DNA from: Rhodopseudomonas infernalis
Lineage (GTDB): Bacteria > Pseudomonadota > Alphaproteobacteria > Rhizobiales > Xanthobacteraceae
Length of the DNA stretch: 50,899 nucleotides
Direction of reading: 5' to 3'
Assembly: GCF_022271405.1 (NCBI RefSeq)
Contig: NZ_JAJNAL010000037.1
Location: 1 to 50,899 of the forward strand
Below the pieces are notes generated by a model. That model was not told where the DNA came from. It saw only the letters and a list, made by a program, of their open reading frames with translations, and ran no database searches. The translations under genes and the position numbers were made by a program. This document shows, one piece after another, positions 1-7,054 of the stretch. The stretch's first letter is position 1; the number at the start of each line of letters is the position of its first letter.

Positions 1-14
1 GAGCAGTGAGCCTG

Positions 15-539
15 CTACTTCCACAACCCGAGCAGCGGTCCATCCTTGCCGACGACCGGATCACTCTCCGGCAGCGCCACGTCCGGAATGCTCTTCAGCG
101 CGCGGCGATAATTCGCCGGCGTCGGCCGCGTCACCTGCATTTCAGCGCCGGGCGGATAGCCGCCGACGACTTCGAAATCATGCGACGCGAACAGCCGCTG
201 GTGACCCATTCCGGCAGGCAGCACCGCGACATCGCCGGGCTTCAGCTCGATCGCTTCGCCCTGCTCGCCGCCGAACAGCACCAACGCATGGCCGCGCGCG
301 ACGCCGAGCGCCTCGTGAACCGTCGCGTGATAATGCGTGTAGTCGAAGATGCCGTTGCGCCACATCTGATGGCCCCAGCCGTTGCGCGCGAACAGCTGCT
401 CGATCGCCGCCGCCGGATCCGGCCGCGCGACGTCGACCGCGCGCTTGTAGATCAGCAGCGGCAGCTCATTGTTCGGAACCAGCCCGTCGTCGTCGAAACG
501 ATAGGCGTGCGGCATTGTCCGGTCGCGGGCGAGCGACAT
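15..539 (-). CDS. Cupin-domain protein (YjlB-like)
   Basis: A 174-residue soluble protein. The middle of the chain has a typical cupin pattern: HYHATVHEALGVARG carries the metal-binding histidines and glutamate, followed by the second motif ELKPGDVAVLPAGMGHQ. This gives a small beta-barrel that probably binds one metal. The fold matches YjlB-type cupins, whose reaction is not established. I chose the ATG at 539 because GGAG lies 5 nt upstream; an in-frame GTG two codons earlier is possible. No signal peptide is seen. It is followed on the same strand, 40 nt upstream, by a thioesterase gene, so the two may be co-transcribed. The fold is clear but the substrate is unknown. Confidence 0.8.
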   Translation of the reverse strand: MSLARDRTMPHAYRFDDDGLVPNNELPLLIYKRAVDVARPDPAAAIEQLFARNGWGHQMWRNGIFDYTHYHATVHEALGVARGHALVLFGGEQGEAIELKPGDVAVLPAGMGHQRLFASHDFEVVGGYPPGAEMQVTRPTPANYRRALKSIPDVALPESDPVVGKDGPLLGLWK

Positions 540-578
540 GATCACTCCGGCAATTGTTGTGATGTACCGGGGACAACG

Positions 579-1088
579 TCACGACGCCGCGGCGGTTCCG
601 GTCGGCAGCTCGAACACCAGGCAGGTCGTGGTGGCGTGCGCCAGCAGTCGGCCGCTGCTGTCGGTGATCCGCGCTTCCGCGGTGGCCGCGCGGCGGCCGA
701 CATTCAGCGTGCGGCCCTCGGTCCGAACCACGCCGCTGTCCTGGCTCATGCCGCGGATGAAGCTGATCTTGAATTCCAGCGTGGTGTAGCCCTGACCCGG
801 CTTCAGCATGCTCTGCACCGCGAGACCCATCGCCGAATCCAGCAGCGTCGCCGCGTAGCCGCCATGGACCGAACCGATCGGATTGTAGTGCCGCAGTCCC
901 GGCGCCGAATGCATCACGATCAGGCCCAGCTCGGCGACTTCGTCGAACGGCTCGATCGTCTGCATGATCGGCGGTGCCGGCAGCTCGCCGGCGAACATCG
1001 CGCGAATGAAGTCGAGTCCCGACATCGACGCCATCACGTCGATCGGCGTCACGCCGTAGTCCCGTTTCCGTCCGCCGCCCGCGTCCAT
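579..1088 (-). CDS. PaaI-family hotdog thioesterase
   Basis: A 169-residue hotdog-fold protein. The segment NPIGSVHGGYAATLLDSAMG is the PaaI/YbgC-like active-site helix region, with the HGG turn and the downstream Asp. The strand TLEFKISFIRG follows, as in acyl-CoA thioesterases acting on aromatic or medium-chain acyl-CoAs. The length is a little above the 130-150 residues usual for the family because of an N-terminal extension. No signal peptide or membrane segment is present, so it should be cytosolic. It lies upstream of the cupin gene and may share its transcript. The substrate cannot be read from the sequence. Confidence 0.85.
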   Translation of the reverse strand: MDAGGGRKRDYGVTPIDVMASMSGLDFIRAMFAGELPAPPIMQTIEPFDEVAELGLIVMHSAPGLRHYNPIGSVHGGYAATLLDSAMGLAVQSMLKPGQGYTTLEFKISFIRGMSQDSGVVRTEGRTLNVGRRAATAEARITDSSGRLLAHATTTCLVFELPTGTAAAS

Positions 1089-1160
1089 GCCGCTCCTCCG
1101 GTTTGAATGATAGTAATCATATCAAACTCGGCGGCCGGACTCCAGTGGCGCGTCCGCGCG

Positions 1161-1850
1161 TCAGGTGAGCGCGGGCGCCGGCACGAAACGGCCACGCTGC
1201 TGCATCGCCGTCAGCACCGCGTGCAGGTCCGGCAGCACCGCGGCGCATTTGCCGCGCGTCGCGGCGTCGGGCTGCAGCATGTCGGGCACCATCAGGGTGA
1301 TGGCGCCGGCGCTCGACGCGGCCGCGACGCCGACGCTGGAATCCTCGACCGCGACGCAATTTCCCGGCGCGCTGCCGATCCGCTCCGCGGCCAGCAGATA
1401 CAGATCCGGCGCCGGCTTGCCGTGCGCGACGTCGTCGCGCGTGAGCACGGTGTCGAAGCGGTCGCGGATGCCCGCCAGCGTCAGATGCATGTCGGCCGTC
1501 TTGCGCGTCGACGAGGTCACCACCGCCACGCGGCAGCGGGCCTCGCGCAGCGTGTCGAGCAGTTCCAGCGTGCCGGGCTTCACCGGCAGGCCGGTGGCGA
1601 AGCGGGCGTCGCGCTTGCGCACGAAGGATCGATTGATGTCGGCGAGCGGCAGGGCGTCGCCGTAGCGCGCGACCAGCAGCGCCTGGCATTCCGGGCCGGG
1701 CAGGCCGATCATGCTGTGACAGGTGGCGATCGCATCGGGCAGGCCGAATTCGTTCAGCACTTCGCTGAGGCTGTCGAGATAGACGCGCTCGGTGTCGACC
1801 AGCGTGCCGTCCATGTCGAGCAGCACCGCCTCGATGATCCAGTCCGTCAC
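1161..1850 (-). CDS. HAD-superfamily phosphatase (beta-phosphoglucomutase/GPH-like)
   Basis: A 229-residue haloacid-dehalogenase hydrolase with a C1-type helical cap. Motif I is LLDMDGTLVD (nucleophile Asp12 and acid Asp14). Motif II is VVTSSTRK, and the acidic motif VEDSSVGVAAA lies near the C-terminus. These support phosphoester hydrolysis or phosphomutase chemistry on a small sugar phosphate in the cytosol. The open frame runs further upstream, but GTG at 1850 has AGG seven bases before it and makes the N-terminus start just before the first strand, as expected. The stop of the upstream CWC gene lies only 4 nt before this start, so the two are probably translationally coupled. Confidence 0.85.
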   Translation of the reverse strand: MTDWIIEAVLLDMDGTLVDTERVYLDSLSEVLNEFGLPDAIATCHSMIGLPGPECQALLVARYGDALPLADINRSFVRKRDARFATGLPVKPGTLELLDTLREARCRVAVVTSSTRKTADMHLTLAGIRDRFDTVLTRDDVAHGKPAPDLYLLAAERIGSAPGNCVAVEDSSVGVAAASSAGAITLMVPDMLQPDAATRGKCAAVLPDLHAVLTAMQQRGRFVPAPALT

Positions 1851-1854
1851 GCGC

Positions 1855-2070
1855 TCACCTGTCACCCGCTGGCCGGCTGGCTCTGGCCAGCTCGCGCAGG
1901 CAGTCCGGGCACAAACAATCCACCGCATCCGACGGCATCGGCAAACTCACCGGCGCCGCCGCACACCAGCACTGCGCATCCATCGTGCACCCAAACTCCA
2001 CCCCGCACCCGGCGCAGATCAGCCGGCGGGGCTGGGGAGGGGAAGAAGGAAGGCTCGATACCGGCTTCAT
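1855..2070 (-). CDS. Small cysteine-rich CWC-family protein
   Basis: A 71-residue protein with eight cysteines (19, 22, 28, 34, 36, 52, 54, 57). They are arranged as CAGCGVEFGC, then QCWC (the family's CWC signature), then CLCPDC near the C-terminus. This matches the 'cysteine-rich CWC' family, presumed small zinc-binding proteins of unknown role found in many proteobacteria. It lies immediately upstream of the HAD phosphatase and likely shares its transcript. No strong Shine-Dalgarno sequence is visible before the ATG. The family assignment is good; the function is unknown. Confidence 0.75.
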   Translation of the reverse strand: MKPVSSLPSSPPQPRRLICAGCGVEFGCTMDAQCWCAAAPVSLPMPSDAVDCLCPDCLRELARASRPAGDR

Positions 2071-2157
2071 AGGCTCAGCTTAGCCCCGGGCATCCGTCGG
2101 CGTAAGGGTCTTTGGCGTCGGCGACGGAAGCCAGCGTCCTGCCCGGCCCCACCCCCC

Positions 2158-2274
2158 GTCATTCCGGGGCGCGCGAAGCGCGAACCCGGAATCCCGAAAT
2201 TCGGACGACGGCCGGCGCCGCAGAACGCTGGGGGATTCCGGGTTCGCTCGCTTTCGCGAGCGCCCCGGAATGAC
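2158..2274. repeat. Dispersed palindromic repeat, copy 1
   Basis: About 117 bp. It begins GTCATTCCGGGGCGCGCG, contains a CGAACCCGGAATC block, has a variable centre, and ends with the inverted copy (GATTCCGGGTTCG ... GCGCCCCGGAATGAC). It is non-coding and intergenic. The same element recurs at 2325, 3539, 3707, 44965 and 50038, with partial copies at 2492 and 50876. Confidence 0.9.
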
Positions 2275-2324
2275 GTGCGTTGGGGTTGGGCGAAGCAGCC
2301 TCGACTCTGCCAGCCCCACCCCCC

Positions 2325-2441
2325 GTCATTCCGGGGCGCGCGTAGCGCGAACCCGGAATCTCGAAATTTGGACGACGGCCGGCGCCGCAGAACACTGCGA
2401 GATTCCGGGTTCGCTCGCTGGCGCGAGCGCCCCGGAATGAC
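2325..2441. repeat. Dispersed palindromic repeat, copy 2
   Basis: Same element as at 2158-2274, placed 167 bp downstream in the same orientation. The linker between copies (TTGGGGTTGGGCGAAGCAGC, then a segment ending in CCAGCCCCACC) is also repeated after this copy, so the whole unit has been duplicated in tandem. Confidence 0.9.
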
Positions 2442-2491
2442 GTGCGTTGGGGTTGGGCGAAGCAGCGGCGACTCTGCCAGCCCCACACGCC

Positions 2492-2533
2492 GTCATTCCG
2501 GGGCGCGACCGCAGGTCGCGAACCCGGAATCCG
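2492..2533. repeat. Dispersed palindromic repeat, half copy
   Basis: Only the left arm of the repeat is present. It starts CGTCATTCCGGGGCGCGACC, has a local variant of the loop, and continues to CGAACCCGGAATCCGG. The right arm is missing, so this copy is truncated where the unassigned segment begins. Confidence 0.8.
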
Positions 2534-2583
2534 GAGCTGATGGGCACCGGGAGGACCAACAACTCGGTACGACTGCCGCCTTG

Positions 2584-2634
2584 GTTGCACGGCGCTCACC
2601 GGGGAAAGGTTGCACGGCGCTCAGGCGGGGAAAG
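2584..2634. repeat. Two-unit tandem repeat, about 25 bp
   Basis: TTGCACGGCGCTCA followed by CGGGGAAAG occurs twice back to back (units start at 2584 and 2609), with small differences at the joint. No coding function is seen. It sits between the truncated palindromic repeat and the promoter at 2659. Confidence 0.7.
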
Positions 2635-2658
2635 CTTCATTGTCGCGTCAGCCGGCTC

Positions 2659-2688
2659 TTGACATTCCCATCAACTTCTGAATATATT
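2659..2688 (+). promoter_or_regulatory. Sigma-70-like promoter
   Basis: TTGACA at 2659-2664, an 18-base spacer, and TATATT at 2683-2688, in an AT-richer patch within GC-rich surroundings. It points right, towards the structured stretch at 2695-3160 and the small gene at 3168. Confidence 0.55.
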
Positions 2689-2694
2689 CCTATA

Positions 2695-3160
2695 ACCTCA
2701 TCCCATCGAGGGGCGTTTCCTGGGACGCTTGGAGATGTGGGGTGAGGCGGTGGCGCCTGCGGGCGTGGGGCAGACGTTGCCTCGCGTACTCGGGAGCCCC
2801 GGGTCGCCGTCCGGGCCCACTACGGGGCTCTGCCGCTGATGCCGGCTGGACGCGGCGCAGGTGAAGGCGGAGAAATCCGCCGGAGGCGGACCTTCGGGTC
2901 CGATGCTGCGCCCGGAAGAACGGCCCCGGGGTCAAAAATCGCCACGGTGGAGCGTCGAAAGGCGTTTCCGCGGCCTCTGATCGCCGGCGATCCGGCGAGC
3001 ATGCTGCGGCACTACTCAAGGTCGCGCCTTTCGGCGCTCCGCCTCCCTCGGCCTGGCGGCCGGCGCGGAGGTCCTCCGAGCCGGCCGCTCTCGCGATCCA
3101 CCACGCGGGCGAGGATCGCGCATGCCCGCTCCATTTCGTTTCATCACAGACCGAAGGAGA
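2695..3160 (+). other. Unassigned structured stretch, possible non-coding RNA or long 5' leader
   Basis: No convincing gene is found on either strand in this roughly 465-base gap. It holds several compact hairpins. GAGCCCCG (2794-2801) pairs with CGGGGCTC (2823-2830). GGCGGA-GAAA-TCCGCC (2866-2881) has a GNRA loop. CGGACC-TTCG-GGTCCG (2887-2902) has a UUCG loop. GATCGCC/GGCGATC (2979-2992) is a dyad, and GCGCC-TTTC-GGCGC (3024-3037) is a further hairpin. A promoter-like site precedes it. I do not recognise it as tmRNA, RNase P RNA, 6S or SRP RNA. It could be a non-coding RNA, the 5' leader of the gene at 3168, or a degenerate dispersed repeat. Confidence 0.4.
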
Positions 3161-3167
3161 TCGCATC

Positions 3168-3500
3168 ATGACGAAGATCGTCGAATGGGACGACGCGTAT
3201 CTGAAGCAATGCGAGGCAAACGAGCGTCGCGGTGCCGTCGAAGCGCTGACTGATGCCGACTGGCTGGAGGCGAGGCGGCAGCTGTTCCAGGAATTGTCAG
3301 ACACCTATGCCGGCTACGCTTCTTGCCCGAGCGCCAAATGCCGGCGCGCACGGCGGTGCGTCGGCGATGGCCCGGAATGCTGCGCACAACTGCAGGTCGG
3401 AATTCCCGCGGATGTCGAACGGGATTTGTGCGACGAAATTTATCACGAGATTCAGCAGCACCGCCGTGATGCCGCGTGCAGCGGGGACGCCTCACGATGA
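3168..3500 (+). CDS. Small cysteine-motif hypothetical protein
   Basis: A 110-residue protein with a strong ribosome binding site (GAAGGAGA, 8 nt before the ATG). The first 50 residues are predicted to be helical and charged. The middle has C53-x4-C58-x5-C64-x6-CC71-72, with the basic run RRARRC between cysteines, which suggests a small metal-binding or nucleic-acid-binding knuckle. The C-terminal 30 residues are again helical and acidic/basic, with further cysteines at 88 and 104. I do not recognise a named family. It stands alone between two clusters of palindromic repeats, with the structured stretch upstream as a possible leader. Confidence 0.65.
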   Translation: MTKIVEWDDAYLKQCEANERRGAVEALTDADWLEARRQLFQELSDTYAGYASCPSAKCRRARRCVGDGPECCAQLQVGIPADVERDLCDEIYHEIQQHRRDAACSGDASR

Positions 3501-3538
3501 GGTCCGATGTCGTGCCGACGGCCGGCCGCAGAACCCCC

Positions 3539-3655
3539 GTCATTCCGGGGCGCGCGCAGCGCGAACCCGGAATCTCGAGATTGGGACGGAGGCTGGTGCC
3601 GCAGAACGCTGCGAGATTCCGGGTTCGCTCGCTGGCGCGAGCGCCCCGGAATGAC
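3539..3655. repeat. Dispersed palindromic repeat, copy 3
   Basis: Full-length copy of the GTCATTCCGGGGCGCGCG element, starting about 40 bases after the stop of the small gene at 3168-3500. Together with the next copy it fills most of the 353-base gap before the aldo/keto reductase gene. Confidence 0.9.
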
Positions 3656-3706
3656 GGGCGTTGTGGTTCGGCGAAGCAACCTCGGCTCTGCCCGTCCCCA
3701 TCCCCC

Positions 3707-3822
3707 GTCATTCCGGGGCGCGCGCAGCGCGAACCCGGAATCTCGAAATTGGGACGAAGGCCTTTGCCGCAGAACGCTTCGAGATTCCGGGTTCGCGAGC
3801 TGCGCTCGCGCCCCGGAATGAC
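3707..3822. repeat. Dispersed palindromic repeat, copy 4
   Basis: Full-length copy in the same orientation as the copy at 3539 and 168 bp from it, about the same period as copies 1 and 2. The intervening linker resembles the linker seen there. It lies just beyond the 3' end of the minus-strand aldo/keto reductase gene. Confidence 0.9.
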
Positions 3823-3853
3823 GGTGCTTGGGGCGATGGAGGGCGCCGCGATG

Positions 3854-4795
3854 CTACGCGTTGGTGATGGTGTCGATCTCCGCCATCTCCTCGGCGCTGA
3901 GCTGCCAGCTCGCGGCTTTGACGTTCTGTTCGATCTGTTCGGGGCTGGTCGCGCCGGCGATCACGCTGGAGACTTGCGGGCGGCAGGCGAGCCAGGAGAA
4001 GGCGAGGTCGAGCAGCGACTTGCCGCGCGCCTCCGCGAAGGCTTTCAGCTTGTCGACGATGTCGAGATTGGCCTCGGTGAAATAACGGTCGCGGATCGCC
4101 GGCATCTTGGCGAAGCGCGTGTTGCCGGCGATCTCGGCGCCGCGTTGATACTTCCCGGTGAGAAGACCGCTCGCCAGCGGGAAGAACGGCAGCAGGCCGA
4201 GTCTGTACTCCTGCGCGGCGGGCAGCAGGTCCTTCTCGATGTCGCGGACCACGAGGCTGTATTCGTCCTGGCACGACACGTAGCGATGGGTGCCGAGCGC
4301 GCGGGCGACGTATTCGGCCTCGGCGATGCGCCACGCCGGGAAATTGGAATTGCCGATGTAGCGCACCTTGCCGGCGCGGATCAGATCGTCGAGCGCGCGC
4401 AGCGTCTCGTCGATCGGCGTCAGCGGGTCGTAATCGTGCTGCTGATACAGGTCGATGTAGTCGGTCTTCAGCCGCGTCAGGCTGGCCTCGACGGCGGCGA
4501 TGATGTAGCGCCGCGCGGCGCCCTGCTTGGTGCCGTCGGCGGCCATCGGCTTGGAAAACTTCGTCGCCAGTACGATGTCTTTGCGGCGGTCGCCGAGCAC
4601 GTTGCCCAGCACGGTCTCGGAACCGCCCTGGCCCGCATAGATGTCGGCGGTGTCGAACAGCGTGACGCCGAGATCGATCGCCTTGTGGATCACCTTGCGC
4701 GAGGTGTCGGGATCGGTGCGCTGGCCGAAATTATTGCAGCCGAGGCCGACCAGCGACACGCGCAGGCCGCTGCCGCCGAGATTGCGAAGTTGCAT
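3854..4795 (-). CDS. Aldo/keto reductase
   Basis: A 313-residue NADPH-dependent aldo/keto reductase of the YghZ/Kv-beta-like bacterial group. The catalytic tetrad can be placed at Asp48 and Tyr53 (FDTADIYAGQGG), Lys79 (VLATKFSKP) and His120 (YQQHDYDP). The C-terminal TSPEQIEQNVKA motif binds the cofactor adenosine phosphate. I chose the ATG at 4795 because AGGA lies 6-9 nt upstream and the barrel begins there; the open frame runs 20 codons further. It is cytosolic. The physiological aldehyde or ketone substrate is unknown. The gene ends next to a palindromic repeat that may separate it from the preceding unit. Confidence 0.9.
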   Translation of the reverse strand: MQLRNLGGSGLRVSLVGLGCNNFGQRTDPDTSRKVIHKAIDLGVTLFDTADIYAGQGGSETVLGNVLGDRRKDIVLATKFSKPMAADGTKQGAARRYIIAAVEASLTRLKTDYIDLYQQHDYDPLTPIDETLRALDDLIRAGKVRYIGNSNFPAWRIAEAEYVARALGTHRYVSCQDEYSLVVRDIEKDLLPAAQEYRLGLLPFFPLASGLLTGKYQRGAEIAGNTRFAKMPAIRDRYFTEANLDIVDKLKAFAEARGKSLLDLAFSWLACRPQVSSVIAGATSPEQIEQNVKAASWQLSAEEMAEIDTITNA

Positions 4796-4900
4796 GATAA
4801 GTCCTGTGCGAAACCCGGAAGCCGTGATTGTGGCCCGCGTCGCGTGCCGGAGCAAGGCGGCAGGCGCTCGCCAGCTCTGCGCGGCGCAGATCGGCGCGCG

Positions 4901-5743
4901 TCAGGCCGGCTCGAATTGCGGCTCGCTCTGCGGTGCCGCGGTCGTCTCTGGACGCGGCGCCATCGCGCCCTGCACGCCGGCGCGGCGGGCGGCTTCGCTC
5001 ATCCGCCGCACCGAGGCCTCGGCCTGGCGCGTGATCGCCTTGCGGTCGCTGGCGCGGATCGGTTCGCCCCAGCTCACCGTGACGTCGATCGCGCCAGCCG
5101 ACAGCAGGCCGATGAAGTGCGGGATCAGTTCGGCGTCGCCGTACCAGGCCACGCGCTCGCGCAGTTCGCGGCCGATCGGCAGGCCGCCGAAGCCGGTGTA
5201 GGTCACGGCCATCGGCTGCACGCCGACCGGCATACTGGTGTCGTCGCCGAGCGTGTGATGCACCGCGCCGACCAGCGCCGAGCGGAACGGCAGCACGCGG
5301 CTGCCGTCGCTCGAGGTGCCTTCGGCGAACAGCACGATGGCCTCGCCGCTCGCGAGCCGCGCGCCGATCTCGGCGGTGGCCTCACCGGTGCGCTGCCGCG
5401 CCTGGCGATCGATGAACACCGTGCGCTGCAGCTTCGCCAGCCAGCCGAACACCGGCCAAGTCGCGACCTCGCTCTTGGCGACGAACGACACCGGCGCCAT
5501 CGCGGAGATCACGCAGATGTCCAGCCACGAGACGTGATTGGAGAGGATCAGCACCGCGCCGGTGTTGTCGCGCCGGCCGACCTGCCGGATGCGCACGCCG
5601 ATCAGTCGGCAGGCGATGCGGTGATACATCTGCGGGATACTACGCTGAATGCGCCAGCCGTAGCGCAGCGCCAGCAGATGGACGGGAAGCAGCGCCAGCG
5701 TTAGCGGCACGATGCAGGCAATTACCAGGACGAAACGGATCAT
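4901..5743 (-). CDS. 1-acyl-sn-glycerol-3-phosphate acyltransferase-like (PlsC family)
   Basis: A 280-residue membrane-associated acyltransferase. A hydrophobic N-terminus (residues 1-28) anchors it. The catalytic motif NHVSWLD (H70-x4-D75) is followed by the glycerophosphate-binding block FAEGTSSDG (about 139-147). The arrangement matches lysophosphatidic acid or ornithine-lipid acyltransferases (PlsC/OlsA). It would move a fatty acyl group to a lysolipid at the inner membrane. The last 25 residues are low-complexity and rich in Ala, Pro and Glu. It is read in the same direction as the aldo/keto reductase gene, 105 nt away. Whether it is the main PlsC or the OlsA paralogue cannot be decided here. 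Confidence 0.85.
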   Translation of the reverse strand: MIRFVLVIACIVPLTLALLPVHLLALRYGWRIQRSIPQMYHRIACRLIGVRIRQVGRRDNTGAVLILSNHVSWLDICVISAMAPVSFVAKSEVATWPVFGWLAKLQRTVFIDRQARQRTGEATAEIGARLASGEAIVLFAEGTSSDGSRVLPFRSALVGAVHHTLGDDTSMPVGVQPMAVTYTGFGGLPIGRELRERVAWYGDAELIPHFIGLLSAGAIDVTVSWGEPIRASDRKAITRQAEASVRRMSEAARRAGVQGAMAPRPETTAAPQSEPQFEPA

Positions 5744-5961
5744 CGTAATATCGCCAGCTCAAAAAAGGTGCGGCCCCGGTCAGACGCGGCGACTGACGGG
5801 GACCGCTGGGGGACGCTGATCGGCGACGGGGGGTCTCGATCAAACGCAACGCTAACCTATCGGTAGTTTGTTACATGGTGGTGACGCAGCAAAACGATCG
5901 CGCATCCTGTTCGGTCGCGAAGCCGCGGAATGTCGCCGCGGAACGTTGCCGCCTGACTGCG

Positions 5962-6870
5962 CTACGTGATCGTAATGGTGCGATGCTGCGCGCGATACAG
6001 CCGCGGCGTAGTGCCGACCGCCTTGCGGAAGGCGCGGTTGAAATTCGCCTGAGACGAGAACCCGGTCGCATAGGCGATCTCGGCCAGCGACTGGCGATCC
6101 GTCGCCAAGAGGCGCTTGGCGAGGTCGAGCCGCTGCCGGCTGACGTATTCGTGGGGCGTGCAGCCCGTCGCGGCCTTGAAGCTGCGCGAAAAATGCGCCG
6201 GGCTCATGCAGGCGATCGAGGCGAGATCGCTGACGGTGAAGTCGCGCTCCGCCGACGTGCTGATGAAGTCGGTGACGCGCGACAATCGCCGTGCGTCGAG
6301 CGGGCGGTTCGCCGCCTGCGTCTGCTTCAGGCGAATCGCCGTGTCTGCGTAAGTGTGGACCAGATGCGCCGACAGCGCGCGGCCGAGGCTCTCGATCAGC
6401 AGGCGACCGGTCGAGGATTCATGCGCAAGCTCCTGCAGGATACGCTCCGCGACGTGCTCGATGAAGATGTCGTGGTCGATCGCCTCGTAGCGGATCGCGA
6501 TGCCGGCCGGATCGATGTCCATGTCCTGCAGCATGGTATCTTCGAACGGCCGGCCGGGCAGGAAGATGTGCAGACATTCGTGGATTTCGCTCTCGACCCG
6601 AATGAAATCCTCGCGGATTCCGGCCGGGCAGAGCCAGACCGTTCCGCGCCGGCCAAAGGTCCGCTGCCGCATGCCGGCGCCTTCGCGGTCGACCACGGAC
6701 CTGCCGCGCAACAGCACGGCGATCTCGGTGTCGCGCGGCAGCAGCGACGGCAGGTCGCCGCATTCGTGGCTCCACCGCTCCGCGAGCAGGTGAGACCACC
6801 GGCGGTCGTTCGAAGTCTGGAGCATTCTGCCGGTAACATATTTATCGACAGAATTGCCGAGCATCCCCAT
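5962..6870 (-). CDS. AraC-family transcriptional regulator
   Basis: A 302-residue regulator. The C-terminal 90 residues hold the two helix-turn-helix motifs of AraC/XylS proteins: FTVSDLASIACMSPAHFSRSFKAATG, then SLAEIAYATGFSSQANFNRAFRKAVGTTPRLYR. The N-terminal 200 residues have a cupin-like sensing region (VWLCPAGIREDFIRV, CLHIFLPG). The start at 6870 has GGAG 7 nt upstream. It is divergent from the molybdopterin oxidoreductase gene across 184 bases containing 21-bp-spaced direct repeats. It is therefore the likely activator of that operon, although this is inferred from position. The effector is unknown. Confidence 0.88.
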   Translation of the reverse strand: MGMLGNSVDKYVTGRMLQTSNDRRWSHLLAERWSHECGDLPSLLPRDTEIAVLLRGRSVVDREGAGMRQRTFGRRGTVWLCPAGIREDFIRVESEIHECLHIFLPGRPFEDTMLQDMDIDPAGIAIRYEAIDHDIFIEHVAERILQELAHESSTGRLLIESLGRALSAHLVHTYADTAIRLKQTQAANRPLDARRLSRVTDFISTSAERDFTVSDLASIACMSPAHFSRSFKAATGCTPHEYVSRQRLDLAKRLLATDRQSLAEIAYATGFSSQANFNRAFRKAVGTTPRLYRAQHRTITIT

Positions 6871-6962
6871 CGTGAATCTCCACAGATTGACGCGAGTGCA
6901 GGCAAGGACAGTCCAGGTAAGCAATTACCATGCCACGAAGCGGGCGTCCGGTCCAGCGCAGT

Positions 6963-7034
6963 TTTGGAATACAACCAAGCAGGTTTGGAAAAGCCACGCC
7001 GCTCCGGCTGCCGCATCCTTGCGCATGTTTTGAA
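6963..7034 (+). promoter_or_regulatory. Possible AraC-type operator repeats
   Basis: TTTGGAA occurs at 6963-6969 and again at 6984-6990, exactly 21 bp (two helical turns) apart. This is the spacing expected of AraC half-sites. A third variant, TTTTGAA, lies at 7028-7034, just before the ribosome binding site of the oxidoreductase gene. The site lies between the divergent araC-like gene and the gene at 7055. The assignment is from spacing and position only. Confidence 0.35.
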
Positions 7035-7054
7035 TGTGCACATGGAGGAGCCAT

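Noticed and set aside
2158-2533. Possible CRISPR array because of evenly spaced repeats
   Set aside because: Units are about 117 bp, internally palindromic, with near-identical linkers rather than unique spacers, and no cas genes are present.
2690-3304. 204-codon minus-strand open frame through the structured stretch
   Set aside because: Overlaps the better-supported gene at 3168, is Arg/Pro/Ser-rich throughout and has no known domain or ribosome binding site.
3476-5704. 742-codon plus-strand open frame across two palindromic repeats, the aldo/keto reductase and the acyltransferase
   Set aside because: Runs antisense to two genes with complete catalytic motifs and reads through repeats; no recognisable domain.
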